A stretch of DNA of 64,000 nucleotides from Actinernus sp. WN-2022 (GCA_030867875.1 JAOWCC010001634.1:138528365-138592364); one strand, 5' to 3'; positions 24,960 through 36,249 are shown, counted from the first letter of the stretch. The notes: generated by a model from the sequence alone, not told the origin. Made by a program: numbers and translations.

Positions 24960-25762
24960 TCAGATGCTGACTTTCCTACTTCACGCGGTCTTAAAGTATC
25001 ATCAACAAGATGGATTCTATGCGACTTTTATTGAAAGAGAAGCCCTTTGACGTACTCAAAATGTCTGAAACGTGGCTTCACCCGAACATTCTTGATAACG
25101 AAATTTATGTCCCTGGTTATACAATTACCAGACAGGTTAGGAATGGAAGACCTGGTGGCGGTACGCTCGCTTTTGTTAGGGATTGCATTCCCTATCGATC
25201 CGCAAGAAGTGACTTACAGAACACTGACATTGAGTCATGTGTAGTTGAGATTACTCGTCCTAAAGCAATGAAACTCATTATATTCTTTTTTTAAATTTAT
25301 TTAAACATATATATTCTCGGCGTTTGCCCCAAGAGCATGGGAGCTCATCTAGGAAGCTTACGCTGATTTTTTTTACAGGTGTGACAAAGGGACATCGCTT
25401 TGTCATTACTTCTATCACAAGCTGAGATAATATTACTTGGTGATTTAAATGTTAATTGTTTTGACTCATCAAGGCCATTGAAACAGAAGCTCGTTAGACT
25501 TACAAATCAACATAACTTAGTACAACTTATTGACAAGCCTACGAGAATATCCGAGAACTCATCTACGGCAATTAACCTGTTGTTCGTTAACAACAATCAT
25601 CGCATAGTCGATTCTGGAGTTATTCACATAGATTTTAGTTATCACTCACTCATTAACTGTGTCATCAAAGCGGGTGTTCCTCGGGCCTCTTGCAGGGTTA
25701 TAGATTATCGATCGTACAAGCACTACTCAAGGAAGTCTTTCCTGACTGAACTCAGAGACATA
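24960..25762 (+). pseudogene. LINE apurinic-type endonuclease, decayed
   Basis: MDSMRLLLKEKPFDVL is followed by MSETWLHPNILDNEIYVPGY, with the conserved ETWL containing the metal-binding E, and then GRPGGGTLAFVRDCIPYRSA. After the inserted LINE tail it resumes with EIILLGDLNVNC, KPTRI and HSLINCVI. Two expected catalytic positions are altered: the usual IDL reads INL, and the usual SDHS reads SYHS. A frameshift near 25005 separates RGLKVSS from the main frame. The protein would nick target DNA in an active element; this copy cannot. Confidence 0.83.
25286..25370 (-). mobile_element. LINE 3' tail inserted in the endonuclease
   Basis: On the minus strand this reads a CTTCCTAGATGAGCTCCCAT motif and TTTAAATAAATTT, and ends in an A run. 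It matches the 3' UTR of the minus-strand LINE at 22564-22660 (CTTCCTAGATGGGCACC). It is a severely 5'-truncated insertion. It also marks a gap in the host endonuclease, so some host LINE sequence was lost here. Confidence 0.65.
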
Positions 25763-25849
25763 CAGTCCCTGACAAAAGTTTTTCACACCGTACGAACCAC
25801 ATACGTTAGCATGTGCCACATGTGTTTACCGCATACAGTAAAATGTTTT

Positions 25850-26270
25850 CCACCACTTACGGTAAAAGCCATCCGGTAAATCACCATACGGTAAAGTACA
25901 TGCGGTGCCTAAACTACATACGGCAAAAGCCATGTAGTGGCTCAACAACATACGGTAAAAGCCATGCGGTGGCTCGACTACATACGGTAAAAGCCATGTG
26001 GTGGCTCGACTACATACGGTAAAAGCCATGTGGTGGCTCGACTACATACGGTAAAAGCCATGTGGTGGCTCGACTACATACGGTAAAAGCCATGTAGTGG
26101 CTCAACAACATACGGTAAAAGCCATGCGGTGGCTCGACTACATACGGTAAAAGCCATGTAGTGGCTCAACAACATACGGTAAAAGCCATGCGGTGGCTCG
26201 ACTACATACGGTAAAAGCCATGTGGTGGCTCGACTACATACGGTAGAAGCCATACGGCAAAATACATTTG
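25850..26270. repeat. 32-bp minisatellite, left end of the 10.7-kb element
   Basis: CATACGGTAAAAGCCATG recurs every 32 bases (for example 25981, 26013, 26045) with the spacer GGTGGCTCGACTA. About a dozen clean copies are present, grading into degenerate ones on the left. Some copies vary (GTAGTGGCTCAACAA). A related array lies at 36250-36480 near the other end. Confidence 0.93.
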
Positions 26271-26331
26271 GGAATTCAGAATGTATATGTACTGTATGGA
26301 AAAATAAAATGCCTCAAATACTGTATGTAAC

Positions 26332-26850
26332 GGTATCTCGAATTATAGAACACCTAGAATCTTCAACGATATCTCATTTGAAAGCGACATTCATGTAGAA
26401 TCTGTTTGGAAACTTGTTTCCGAAGCGGTTTGGACACAACCGTGAGATATATTTATTTTATCTTAAGCCGTCCTGGTTGAAAGTTGCCGCTTAGAGATTA
26501 TTCACACTTGTTAGTTAAGAAAACTTCCCAAAACCTTTTCTCAGTATCTCGAATTCTCGAACACCTAGAATCTTGAACGATATCTCATTTGAAAGCGACA
26601 TTCATGTAGAATCTGTTTGGAAACTTGTTTCTGAAGCGGTTTGGACACAACAGTGAGATATATTTATTTTATCTTAAGCCGTTCTGGATTGAAAGTTGCC
26701 GCTTAGAGATTATTCACAATTGTTAGTTAGGAAAACTACCCAAACCTTTTCTCAGTATCTCGAATTCTAGAACACCTAGAATCTTGAACTATATCTCATT
26801 TGAAAGCGACATTCATGTGAGAATATGTTTGGAAACTTGTTTTGAATAAT
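26332..26850. repeat. 211-bp tandem repeat, about 2.4 copies
   Basis: TATCTCGAATT followed by GAACACCTAGAATCTT starts at 26334, 26545 and 26756, a period of 211. The third copy is partial and ends near 26850. Copies differ at scattered bases. No coding content is seen. Confidence 0.92.
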
Positions 26851-27342
26851 TTAATATTGATTGAGTACGGGAGGTTTAAATATCGGCAACAACCACTCTG
26901 ACTTCACTTCAGCGCAAAAGCAACGTAGTTCATATCGATTTCTTACGACACGTTGTTGTTTTGAGACCACACCTGTACCAATATTAGAATGCTAATTTCA
27001 ATCTCCCAGTCCAATAATTAAGTTGAATAGTAACGGTGAAATAATTACGATACAACATTGATACAAATCTTAATCTAATATGACAAGATACGGACTCAAT
27101 CGTAAAGGTTTTTTTTTTCTAATTTGGTTTCGGATTGGTAGCCCAATCCGAAAGCAAATTAACAAAAATATATGCATAAGAGCCGCTAGCAGGCTAGAAA
27201 CGAACCATAGGAGAGGGCTGAAATTAAGGCTAAAGTGTTTTAAAACGTATCAAAGCTGGGCTCCACAGATTACAATTAGTCGAGACTTGCCATTTTGATG
27301 TCGTTGTAATGTTGATTTCTGTCTAGCACTGCGCGAGTCAAA
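26851..27342. other. Spacer before the nested 4977-bp element
   Basis: No gene recognised. A short hairpin, TTTCGGATTGG then CCAATCCGAAA, lies near 27125-27155. Nine bases of target duplication (CGAGTCAAA) end at 27342. Confidence 0.5.
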
Positions 27343-27492
27343 CAATCTCGTTCCCAGAGCCCGCGATCTTCTGGCCAACGCCAAGATACAGAGCTCTGGG
27401 ATAATCAACATCGAGGTCTAATTTGATTGGCTAGCATATCTCACCGGAAGTAAATTCACAACGACGCCATGGAGTTGCTTCTTGCGATCGGC

Positions 27493-27580
27493 CATATAAA
27501 GACCGGCCTAAAAAGTGGTGAAAAAATCGCTAAAAATCAAGTTTGTCATTCTTGCCGTTGCTGCAGTCAAGTAAGTAATC
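27493..27580 (+). promoter_or_regulatory. TATA-like box and splice donor inside the 4977-bp element
   Basis: CATATAAAG at 27493-27501 lies within a small palindromic context (GGCC and GACCGGCC). About 70 bases downstream, TCAA|GTAAGT at 27570/27571 is a near-consensus 5' splice site. The spacing fits a short non-coding first exon. Transcription is inferred, not shown. Confidence 0.3.
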
Positions 27581-28441
27581 ATCGTGTTGAACTGTCTGGA
27601 TAAAAAATCAAGAAGAGACACATTCTGAAGGCTTTTAAGAACGATATGTCAGGTCAGATGTTCGGGAGAATCTTTGACGAAATTCAACTGCTAACATATT
27701 TACCAGATTAATTAGAACTGCGAGAGAAAAATTGCCACTAGGTAAATTGCTGATTTAGTGATTGAATTAGTTTTGAATACCTGACTTTATACTCTGGGCA
27801 GATGCGTAAATAAAAACTGAGTGAAAACTAGAATAAAACGTGTGTGCATCTCTTTTGTGAAGTGAAACCAAGAATAAAACGTGTTTTATCTTTGCATAAG
27901 TATTTACTATTAGGCCTACATCCCGGGCCTACATGTAGTAGATGAATAATAACTATCATTCAGCCTTGAGCAGAAGAAAGCTGAGAAAGTCCACTTCAGC
28001 ACAATGATGACAGCAACATGTAATATACTGGTTCTATTTTATACTATTTCTATTTTAATATACTGTTCTATTTTATTCTATTTTATCAATGTTTTTAAGT
28101 CACAGATAGACATACAGATACAGATATATGTATTTACAACTTAGTTAGAATTAGGTCACAGAAGAATGTGTATATCCATCAGTTTTACCTTTTTAATCAT
28201 AGATATAGATTGTTTTAATTTACTCTTTAATTTGTGTCCCCAATTTTTTTTTGCTAAATACCTTTAGACACGTTAATAGTTATTATTACACATATAACTC
28301 CCCCACCCTGGCATTTGTGGGGCACTTGACATTTTTGAATTCAGAGCATTGCAAGTGCCTCATTGGGTCAGTCTCGTGGGGGTCAGCTAAGCTATGCATA
28401 TGCCCCTCTGTGGGCTTTGGAACAAGTATAAATCTCTTATA
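27581..28441. other. AT-rich interior of the 4977-bp element
   Basis: Possible intron after the donor at 27571. It is AT-rich with repeated TTTTA motifs near 28036-28090 and has no supported ORF. A pyrimidine tract and TTTAG acceptor-like site lies near 28266. Confidence 0.4.
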
Positions 28442-28800
28442 CAGGGTTGCCACTAACCTGAGTATCAGGGGAGGGGAAGGCCTGATACTCAGGTTAGGTT
28501 GCAACAGGTCAGGGAAAAGTCAGGAAAAAAAATGTTTTTCAAGGTCAGGGAATTTTGCATCTGGTCAGAGAAATTCTAAATTTCTTGTCAAAGTCACGAA
28601 GAAGTCGGGGAATTTTATATTAATTTTAGGTTTCCATGATGGCCTCTCATGCCTCAAAGTGTCTGCGAGGGGAGGCTACAGGTTTTGATATTAAATGACG
28701 TTTGTTTTGGATGAGGGAATGTTGAACAGTGTTATTATATGGTCAGTGAAAATTGTTTTCTGGTCGGGGATTTTTTTTTTCTTGATGGGTGACAACCATG
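28442..28800. mobile_element. Dispersed 'GTCAGGG' repeat, copy with both ends
   Basis: Begins CAGGGTTGCCAC and ends GGGTGACAACCATG, imperfect terminal inverts. The interior has repeated GTCAGGGAA-type phrases and GGCCTCTCATGCCTCAAA. A second, left-truncated copy lies at 54911-55190. A 15-base hairpin (AACCTGAGTATCAGG and its complement) sits near 28455-28500. Non-coding. Confidence 0.75.
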
Positions 28801-29844
28801 TTACAAACACTTACTATTTTGACTCTCTTTGACCAATTCCCCACCTCCCAACTTTTCTTTGCTGGCAGAAACTCAGTCAATACCCCACATACAAAAATGT
28901 ATGCCTGGGAAGATGGGCAGATTTGGAATCGATAGAGCCATTACCAGTGATAAATTATTTTCTTTATACCTTTAGATGCCAGTCATAATTATTGGAAACC
29001 AATGCAAGTATTTGATCGTCAAACAAGGACATTTTGATCACTTCAACAGATGTATAGGCTGCTTTGCTCGATCCCTACCAGTCAGCCTGCACAATTTATT
29101 TTTCTACTCCTTTGCACTTGCACTGTGGTGGAAGTGGATATATTACATCACCTTAGGGTTTTTCTTCCTACAATCTCACAAGTAAAAATATTACAAATTA
29201 ATTGGTGTGTCAAATGCAGAAATGCAAGAGAAAACCCCAATGAAAACTCCTCACAAAGCCTACTAAAAGCAAGCGAAGTATTTTTCAGCCACCCTCAGAC
29301 CTCAGGATGTCCTTTGGCTTTCTACCAGTGGCCTATTTGACCAAATTAGAGCAGTTTCCATTCAAAATCCTACAAGAGAAATTGCTGCAGGTCATCGGCA
29401 AAGCCACAGAATCTTCCCAAATGACATTCTGGGGAAAGCTTGAGCGATTGACTTTATGGTTTGGCAGTTTGTAACTGAACAGGGCTAGCCAAACTTGGAC
29501 TGAGGGGGAGGGGGGTTAGTTGAGTTAGTACTATGTATTTAACCCAAATTGGCACAGTAGACAATGGGATTTTTGTCCATTACCCACAATTCATTTTGGG
29601 ATTGCTGCTGCAAAATTGTATAGAGAAATTCAGTGTCAGAATGCCACGTGGGTTCACAGTCACTTGATGTGTTTTCTGTAAACAAACATGGTAGTTGGAT
29701 AGATTAAATTGTGTTTGCTTTTAATAGATTTTAATTGCGAACTGGAAGAGTTTTTAAACCTATTTTTAGCGTATTGAACTTGGTAAAATTCAAAGAAATG
29801 AAAAACAAAAATTGAAAGTGTGTTTTTCCGAAGATTGGAGTCAA
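28801..29844. other. Unassigned interior with weak exon-like ORF
   Basis: A TTTATACCTTTAG acceptor-like site at 28964-28975 precedes an ATG at 28976 and a 69-codon hydrophobic ORF (ending at 29185) in one frame. A 96-codon ORF overlaps it in another frame (29050-29340). Neither shows a domain I recognise. They may be chance ORFs or remnants of captured host sequence. Confidence 0.25.
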
Positions 29845-30185
29845 TAGGCCCTTTGCAGGACCTGGTCATGTGACCTTTTTAGCCTGTCAATCAAAAACAA
29901 ACTTTTGAAAACTCTATAATTTAGCTTAATTTAACAGAGTTTGTGCCGTAACAAGCCATGCCAGTCAGCAAAAAAAGCCTCACAAACTCTATTAAATTAA
30001 GCTAAATTATAGAGTTTTCAAAAATTTACCATTCCTTCAGTTTTAAAGATATGAACCTAAACTTGGGCTTTTTACTAATTTTGGCTTGCTCTTTTCATTT
30101 CTGGCATTCATGTTGTTCTAGCGCCAACTTTTTTTTTTATTGACAGGCTAAAAAGGTCACGCGACCAGGCCCTGCAAAGGGCCTA
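29845..30185. mobile_element. 341-bp MITE with two nested inverted repeats, TCAA flanks
   Basis: TAGGCCCTTTGCAGG at the left and its inverse at the right are part of a 47-base TIR with few mismatches (through AAAAAGGTCA and GACAGGCT). TCAA flanks both sides (29841-29844 and 30186-30189), a candidate 4-bp duplication. A second inner pair of about 40 bases (TTTTGAAAACTCTATAATTT and its inverse) lies next to the left arm. Non-coding. Confidence 0.85.
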
Positions 30186-30688
30186 TCAATCAATGTTATC
30201 TGCCATTGAAATAATATTTGCATTATCAGAATTCCAGCATGTCTAGTAGGAAATATTCAAACATTTGTGTAGCAGAAATAAATATATATATGTGTGTACA
30301 TTCAGACTTCACACTAACATGGCAGCTTGTGAACATACATGGTGTGGTCCAGCAGTTGACTGTTTCCAGGGGCACACTTACTTATGATATATATTGTGTG
30401 TCAGATTTGAACCTACTTTAGAGGGTCTAGCTTTTGTGTAAAACTGTGGAATTCTGAGTTTATATAAACAGCTCAAAATAATCAATCAGGTTGAAAATGG
30501 GTTCATTTTCACAACAACTTGGAAATACAGGGTTTGGAGCGAACTTGTGAAAAACTGGGTCCGATTTAGGACCCCATGGCCATGGCTGCACATGCATTGT
30601 ACCAACTATATATAAGTTCCACCCTGGATTGTAAAAGAACTAGGAAAGAACATCTGACCCACTTATACTTGCTAGACCACACCATCTC
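30186..30688. other. Spacer, no gene seen
   Basis: Contains only short open frames without recognisable features. Confidence 0.4.
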
Positions 30689-30865
30689 CAGGGACAGATC
30701 TATGGGAGGGCAAGGTGATTTGGAGGATGCACCCCCTTTTGAGATTCAAGTGGTATCAAAATTCAGAAAATACTACTTCAGAGACCTGATTTTCAAAAAA
30801 AAATTGGGGCCCAACCCCCGTGTCTATGGTGCTCATATGGTGCATCCCATTTCAATCCACCCCTG
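30689..30865. mobile_element. Probable hAT-type MITE remnant
   Basis: Starts CAGGGACAGATCTA and ends TCAATCCACCCCTG, which are imperfect inverts of the widespread CAGGGGCGGATC-type MITE terminus. Target duplication is not convincing (ACCATCTC against AATCGCCA). The interior has a GGATGCACCCCC motif. Confidence 0.4.
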
Positions 30866-31195
30866 AATCGCCAGAGTCCGGCATTTGATCCTGAATTGTG
30901 GCCCAGGGTCAAGGCATTACAAACTGTAGAAGACTTTGACTGGGTTACCGAGCATCATATTTTTGTTGCACTTCATAGTTCCCAGTAAGTTCCCAGTAAG
31001 ACAAACAGAACATCTTAAAACAAGGCCTTGGTGTTATATTTCCCAAAATAGAAGGCTTTAAGCTTGGTTTTCTCATTCAGATTTGGGTTAAACAAATTGA
31101 AGCCATTTCTAAAGAACTATATATTTTACAATATTATTATTCCTGTGCTTGAGCTCGCTCTTTTAGATTTCTGCATAAGCTTGTAGTCTTTCTGG

Positions 31196-31329
31196 ACCAG
31201 GGCCCAGTTGTTCGAAGCAAGGGTAACTTTATCCCTAGGATAGTGCTAAATCTGTACAGTTTACCCTCTGGTTAGCAATTTAACCCCGGGTTAGTGCTTA
31301 CCCTTACTTCGAACAACTCGGTCCTGGGT
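31196..31329. mobile_element. 134-bp MITE with CAGTTGTTCGAA TIRs
   Basis: ACCAGGGCCCAGTTGTTCGA at the left is matched by the inverse of TCGAACAACTCGGTCCTGGGT at the right, about 33 bases with several mismatches. The interior has paired TTTACCCTCTGGTTAGC and CCCGGGTTAGTGC motifs. I do not see a clear target duplication. Confidence 0.65.
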
Positions 31330-32318
31330 GGTACATTTTGATTAAAAATTAAACAAGCAATGTTTCACCACCCTTGAGAATTTGACTGAAATTTCCCCAT
31401 TGATAGGTACATTACATTCTTTAAGATTTAAATGGATAAAATATATTTGATACAACATAAGCCTGTACTAAGGTGAAGGAATGCAAAGTTTCCTAATTAA
31501 AGAAGAGTATTAAAAGTTAATTCTAGCACAAAGTAATTAAGCTTATTAAAACTTACCGGAAAAAATCAAGGCTGATTGTAAATTTATGTAAACGGAATAA
31601 CATGTAACTTATATTTGAATATTATATAAAACAATCAACCAAAGGCAAAGTAACAAAATAAATAAACGTTTCAATATATAATTTATATCCGCTATCGATA
31701 TCCCGGCGATGTTACACCGCGAAATATTCAACGATAACTATACACATCAGTAAAACAACATTTATTCAACCGATTCAAGAAAATTACACGTCCAAGACAC
31801 GAAAAGGACTGCCCGTGGAGCAATTAAACTTCTTGTTCGGACCAACACCGTGTACATTTTTAAAAGTTTTGATATCATGTTTCTCAGCAAACTCCACTTA
31901 CTGCATCCCGAGTCCTAAGACCTAGCGCCTCCTCGTGAATTTTGGAGCACGGCAGTTTAAATCATAGCTTTCTTGTCTCTGAGGGAACCTAGTATCGATT
32001 GGCAAAAAGGTACCTTTAGCAGTTCCACTGTCGTTAGGGTCTTTTTCTCCCCACGAGATGGACGAACAACATTTTTTTCTCAGCCGTCGGCCATTTTATC
32101 AATTTAGTAAGCCAGCGCTCTTATTACCACAGCGGTTGCTTTCTCTGCGCATATTCATAGTACATTAGATATACGACGCATGCTCAGTAAACGACATTTC
32201 ACGCATGCGCTCTTAAACCGGAAGCATAAAATCCTGCTTCCGGTTATGGATTATCCCAGAGCCTCAAAGCGTTTGGTCACCGCTGGCCGAAAAACGCGCG
32301 GGCTCTGGGAACGAGATT
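31330..32318. other. Right interior of the 4977-bp element with CpG-rich promoter-like stretch
   Basis: 31330-31900 is AT-rich. 31900-32300 turns CpG-rich, with a GCATGCGCTC motif like an NRF-1 site near 32210 and a second GCATGCTCAG near 32178. This resembles a CpG promoter, orientation unknown. No coding exon was recognised. Confidence 0.3.
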
Positions 32319-32548
32319 GCGAGTCAAAGTGATCGAAGATGAAGTGCCATCACCGAGATTGTGGTTCCATAGCTTTTCTTGGAATAAGAAGAGGATAGCG
32401 CTGTCTACAGAATAAATTCATGGGCTTTATAAACATGGATTGTAACAAACTTAAATGATACTTCATACATTTAGGTCGAATTATCAGAAGAATTAAGAAG
32501 GCTGCGGTGACCCAAAGTGCTGTCGCCGCTTTCTCGCTCGCTTTTACC

Positions 32549-32805
32549 ACAGGAAACCCAAGCTCTGTTTGTGTTTTAAATTATAAGGGTTTGTATGAGA
32601 TTTTTAACGAGTATTTGGTTGTATCCGTTAGGCCAGAAATACTGAAATAAAATCAATGAAAACTCCCCTAAAGTCTTTATCTGTTCTTCATTGGGCTCTG
32701 TATGCAATTTCAGTGAATTCTGTTGAAATTTTACGCCTCGACCTCTCCAACTAAGAAAGAAGGCAAGGACGGACGCAACCGCCATTTCTCAATGCCAATC
32801 ACTCG
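32549..32805 (-). repeat. Inverted 250-bp repeat, left copy
   Basis: The reverse complement of this stretch is about 99 per cent identical by eye to 35897-36152. Differences include one base near TTTAGGGGAG and one A in a run. Read on the minus strand it holds a 69-codon ORF starting MAVASVLAFFLSWRGRG. It belongs to the body of the 10.7-kb element, inside its nested insertions. Confidence 0.92.
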
Positions 32806-32832
32806 AACATCACGCTCGAATTTTCATCCATG

Positions 32833-34272
32833 CTGCAGTACTTGACTTCACCAAAGCCTTTGACAAGGTCCCTCATCGTCGCCTGTTAAAGAAACTGGAA
32901 TATTACGGGATGGGTGAAATATTGCTGAAGTGGTTTGAATCCTTCCTAACAATGCGCCAACAATCTGTGATCTGTGGAGGAAAGACATCACTGCCTTCCC
33001 ATGTAACATCAGGGATACCTCAGTAACAGTACTAGGACCATTATTATTCCTATTGTATGTAAATGACTTACCAGATGGGCTAAATTCACATATCAGGCTT
33101 TTTGCGGATGATGCCGCATTGTTATATGGAATCATCTCAAATGATGCTGATAGTGATAAACTACAAGATGATTTGATACTTCTAGAACAATGGCAGACTA
33201 AATGGCAAATGAATTTTAATCCATCTAAATGCAAGATCATTTGTTTCTCCATGAAAAGGACCCACCCCAAAAGACCTATATCCTTTGCAACACCATATTG
33301 GAACAAGTTAAATCCATACAATACCTAGGAGTGACCCTAGACCACAAACTGCAATGGTCACAACATAGCATTAACATCACAGGAAATGCTAACAAAATAC
33401 TGGGGATGGCAAAACGCAATCTTTGGAACTGTCCACAAAGGGTAAAGGAAACAGTGTATAGATCGATCATAAGACGAAAACTAGAATATGCTAGTCAATC
33501 CTGGGACCCTCACTACAAAAAAGACATAGCCACATTAGAAAGAACCCAAATGAAAGCTGCACGATTCTGCACACAGAATTATCAACAAACAGCAAGCGTA
33601 ACCAGCATGTTGGATGAACTTAAGGCTGGGACACATTAGAGTCAAGAAGAAAGAAAGCCAGACTTGTTATGATGTACAAATTGAACCATAACCTCATAGA
33701 CATCAACACTAACCAATACTTAATACCTCATACGGAAACACGAACACGTGGCAGTCACATTTTTAAGTATTATATTCCCATTGCTGGATCAGATATCTTT
33801 AAATTTTCATTTTTTTCGAGGACAATTAAATATTGGAATTGCCTTCCAATTGATTTAGTAACCCAAGACTCAACTAATCTTTTTAAGACCAAACTTAATT
33901 CTTATTTATGATTATTATTATTTCTGTGGACTGGGCTTAATTAGCTTTAATGACCAAAATTAATTTTATTTATGATTTTTATGATTTTTATGGCTAGACT
34001 GATTAGTCTTTAGACTTATATCGATTTTTAATTGTGATTAATTTCTAGCAACAATGCATCATTTAAGCCTTACATACATGTACATATGTACATACTGGTG
34101 GTATACATATAAATATGAGTGTGTGCTAGTGTGAGTGTGTGTGCGGGTATGTGTGGCAGTGAATGTATGTGTGTATATATGCATATATCAATAGTTATTT
34201 AGTTTACAGTTGGTGTGTTGTCGAAGGACTTTTACCGACTCAATAAATGTAGATGTAGATGTAGATGTAGAT
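32833..34272 (+). pseudogene. LINE reverse transcriptase, 5'-truncated, frameshifted
   Basis: Starts in the palm with AVLDFTKAFDKVPHRRLL (first catalytic D). Then come a broken GIPQ-TVLGPLLFLLYVNDLP with one base missing after CCTCAG, and IRLFADDAALLY (catalytic DD). After a shift, YLGVTLDHKLQWSQHI-like thumb sequence continues, with KRNLWNCPQRVKETVYRSII. It ends at 33909 with a normal LINE C-terminus. The 3' UTR stops in a GTAGAT hexamer run (34238-34271), the usual microsatellite tail of such LINEs. Three frame breaks make it dead. It lies between the two 250-bp inverted copies. Confidence 0.88.
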
Positions 34273-34520
34273 CCAAAATCAATGCCAACCGCAACTAGAC
34301 CTCAAATAATAGCACAACAGTATCTATTCCAAGAGCCTCGTTCCATTTAATTGAAATAATCCCATTTCTCGAGCCTAAATTGAACCTAATTTCAAACAAA
34401 TCCGCCCGTTGGGATTCGTGACTGGGAGAAGTTGGCAGCGCTTAGCAACGGCTAGCTGCCAAAAGTTCACGGGCTCAAAACGTATATATATACCTTATTT
34501 TGAACACGCCTCCACGTAAG
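34273..34520. other. Spacer
   Basis: No gene recognised. A short run of TATATATA lies at about 34481. Confidence 0.4.
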
Positions 34521-34593
34521 TTGGCTCTATGGTACAGTGGTTTAGAGCGCGCGCTTTTGATCCAACGACTGGAGTTCGAGTCTACACCAGGCA
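34521..34593 (+). tRNA. tRNA-like sequence, probably pseudogene or SINE head
   Basis: TGGTACAGTGGTTTAGAGC resembles an A box and GAGTTCGAGTC matches the B box, spaced as in a tRNA, with a TTTTGAT loop between them (anticodon would read TTG). The D stem and the anticodon stem do not pair well and the acceptor ends pair weakly. It is therefore more likely a decayed tRNA or the tRNA-derived head of a SINE than a working gene. Confidence 0.4.
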
Positions 34594-35832
34594 CTTCTTT
34601 TTCTCCTTTCTCAGTTTTATTTAATCTTTTCCTCTATTTTAAACTATTAGAGCCGCCTTCTACATGAAAAAAATTGTTGTCTATTGGCTCTCAAGCCCCA
34701 ACCGTGCACGCTCATGATATGACCTCGACTGATGAGAAAGATATCATAACAAATTCCCTCGTTACCTCGTAATTACATAAAATATTGTGAAAATATCGAA
34801 CACAACAGTTTTAATAAATTAAGGTACGGTACTTTACATGCGATCATTCGAACCCGGATTTGAATCAACAGAAAGCCCGTTAAAATTAACTGGTACATTA
34901 ATTTGCTTATAAACTTAATTACCAGGCTCGAATCGAAGAATAAAAGGAAACAGATATCCCAGCAGTTATCTTCTATGCAGCGAGCATTCTTTCTAGCTCT
35001 TATGATCTCTTGAACGTCGACAACATGTTTATAAAGTATAACCAGAAAAGTAACTTCACAGTATCATGGGTTTTTAATAGTTGAGGCAATGAGGAAATAT
35101 AGGGTTTTCTGCAATCAGTGATCTAGCCCTAAAAAGCCTAATTTTACTATAACTCTAAAAATCCTAAATTATTGAGCACTTGGGTTTATATTGAGGATAG
35201 TTTTTTTATGTTGGGTTAGGGCTTAGATTGTGTTAGGAATGAGTTTGCTTGGAGTGGAGTGTTAACTGGCTTTCATAAATCTGCTTGTTAGTGGCCCTAA
35301 TGTTCGGCATAGAAACGGCAAAGTGAAACATAAATGTTGATAACTTTTTGAGTTATTTCTGTGTAGTTCTCGATCATTTATCAGTCCATATTTGCGTCTT
35401 TTCACATCCACTGTGGGAGATTCTGTGATGAAGGTGTGGGTTTTTTCTCCGGTTTACCTCCTTCCACAAAAACAAACATGCTAAATTCCAATTCGTTATG
35501 TGAATTAGCTGGTTCCTGACTTCGATCGATAAGTCCCTATGGTTGTTTCATGTGCTGTTAGAAATTCAGAGTTTTTTTAAGCCACTTCTTTGTTGTCAGG
35601 AGTTAGAAGTTTGTTATTTGCACACTTCCATTTTCTTCTAGTCAGTGTTTTATTTCAATTGGAAAGTAGTCTAACGGATACTACGAGGAGTTACTTCAAG
35701 ATCTTCGGCACTTGTTACATTAAGATACTGTTTACCTATTTCGTAGAATTTTTCTTCTAGATAAAATGTTGAGGTGGATGGTGGAGAAAGTAGAGGGGAG
35801 GGGTGGGGAGTCAAAAAAAAAAAAAAAAAAAA

Positions 35833-35866
<34 letters not shown>

Positions 35867-35896
35867 TTCGATAGTGTGCAGATATCGCGCCTACCT
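34594..35896. other. AT-rich spacer with (GAAA)n microsatellite
   Basis: No gene recognised across this stretch. Near the right end an A run at about 35815-35834 merges into repeated GAAA units to about 35863. Confidence 0.55.
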
Positions 35897-36152
35897 CAGT
35901 GATTGGCATCGAGAAATGGCGGTTGCGTCCGTCCTTGCCTTCTTTCTTAGTTGGAGAGGTCGAGGCGTAAAATTTCAACAGAATTCACTGAAATTGCATA
36001 CAGAGCCCAATGAAGAACAGATAAAGACTTTAGGGGAGATTTCATTGATTTTATTTCAGTATTTCTGGCCTAACGGATACAACCAAATACTCGTTAAAAT
36101 CTCATACAAACCCTTATAATTTAAAACACAAACAGAGCTTGGGTTTCCTGTG
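35897..36152 (+). repeat. Inverted 250-bp repeat, right copy
   Basis: Nearly identical in inverse to 32549-32805, sharing the MAVASVLAFFLSWRGRG reading frame here on the plus strand. The two arms enclose about 3.1 kb with the second LINE. High identity suggests recent origin or ongoing gene conversion. Confidence 0.92.
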
Positions 36153-36249
36153 TGGAGAGTGGATGATAAGATCGTACATGTAGGTTTTACTGTATATATT
36201 GTATTTCAATTAAAGCCACGGATAGAAAATATTCAGTGCCTTAACTTTG

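Larger units (their letters stand above)
27343..32319. mobile_element. 4977-bp TIR element with 9-bp TSD, possible cargo carrier
   Basis: The left end CAATCTCGTTCCCAGAGCCC is matched in inverse at the right end. Inverted similarity extends over about 85 bases, through a GCTCTGGGATAATC motif on both sides. CGAGTCAAA flanks both ends (27334-27342 and 32320-32328). A 9-bp duplication suggests a Mutator-like element. No transposase is recognised. The inside holds a TATA/donor pair near the left end, CpG-rich promoter-like sequence near the right end and four smaller repeats, so it could be carrying captured host DNA. Confidence 0.83.

Noticed and set aside
25850..26270. Short regularly spaced repeats resembling a CRISPR array
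   Set aside because: Repeats and spacers are both repeated (a 32-bp tandem minisatellite), there are no unique spacers or cas genes, and the DNA is from an animal.
28976..29340. Hydrophobic ORFs of 69 and 96 codons as a membrane-protein gene
   Set aside because: Two frames overlap, neither is recognised, and the stretch lies inside a transposon; support is too weak for a CDS call.
34521..34593. Functional tRNA gene reading anticodon TTG
   Set aside because: D and anticodon stems do not pair properly, so only a tRNA-like call is made.
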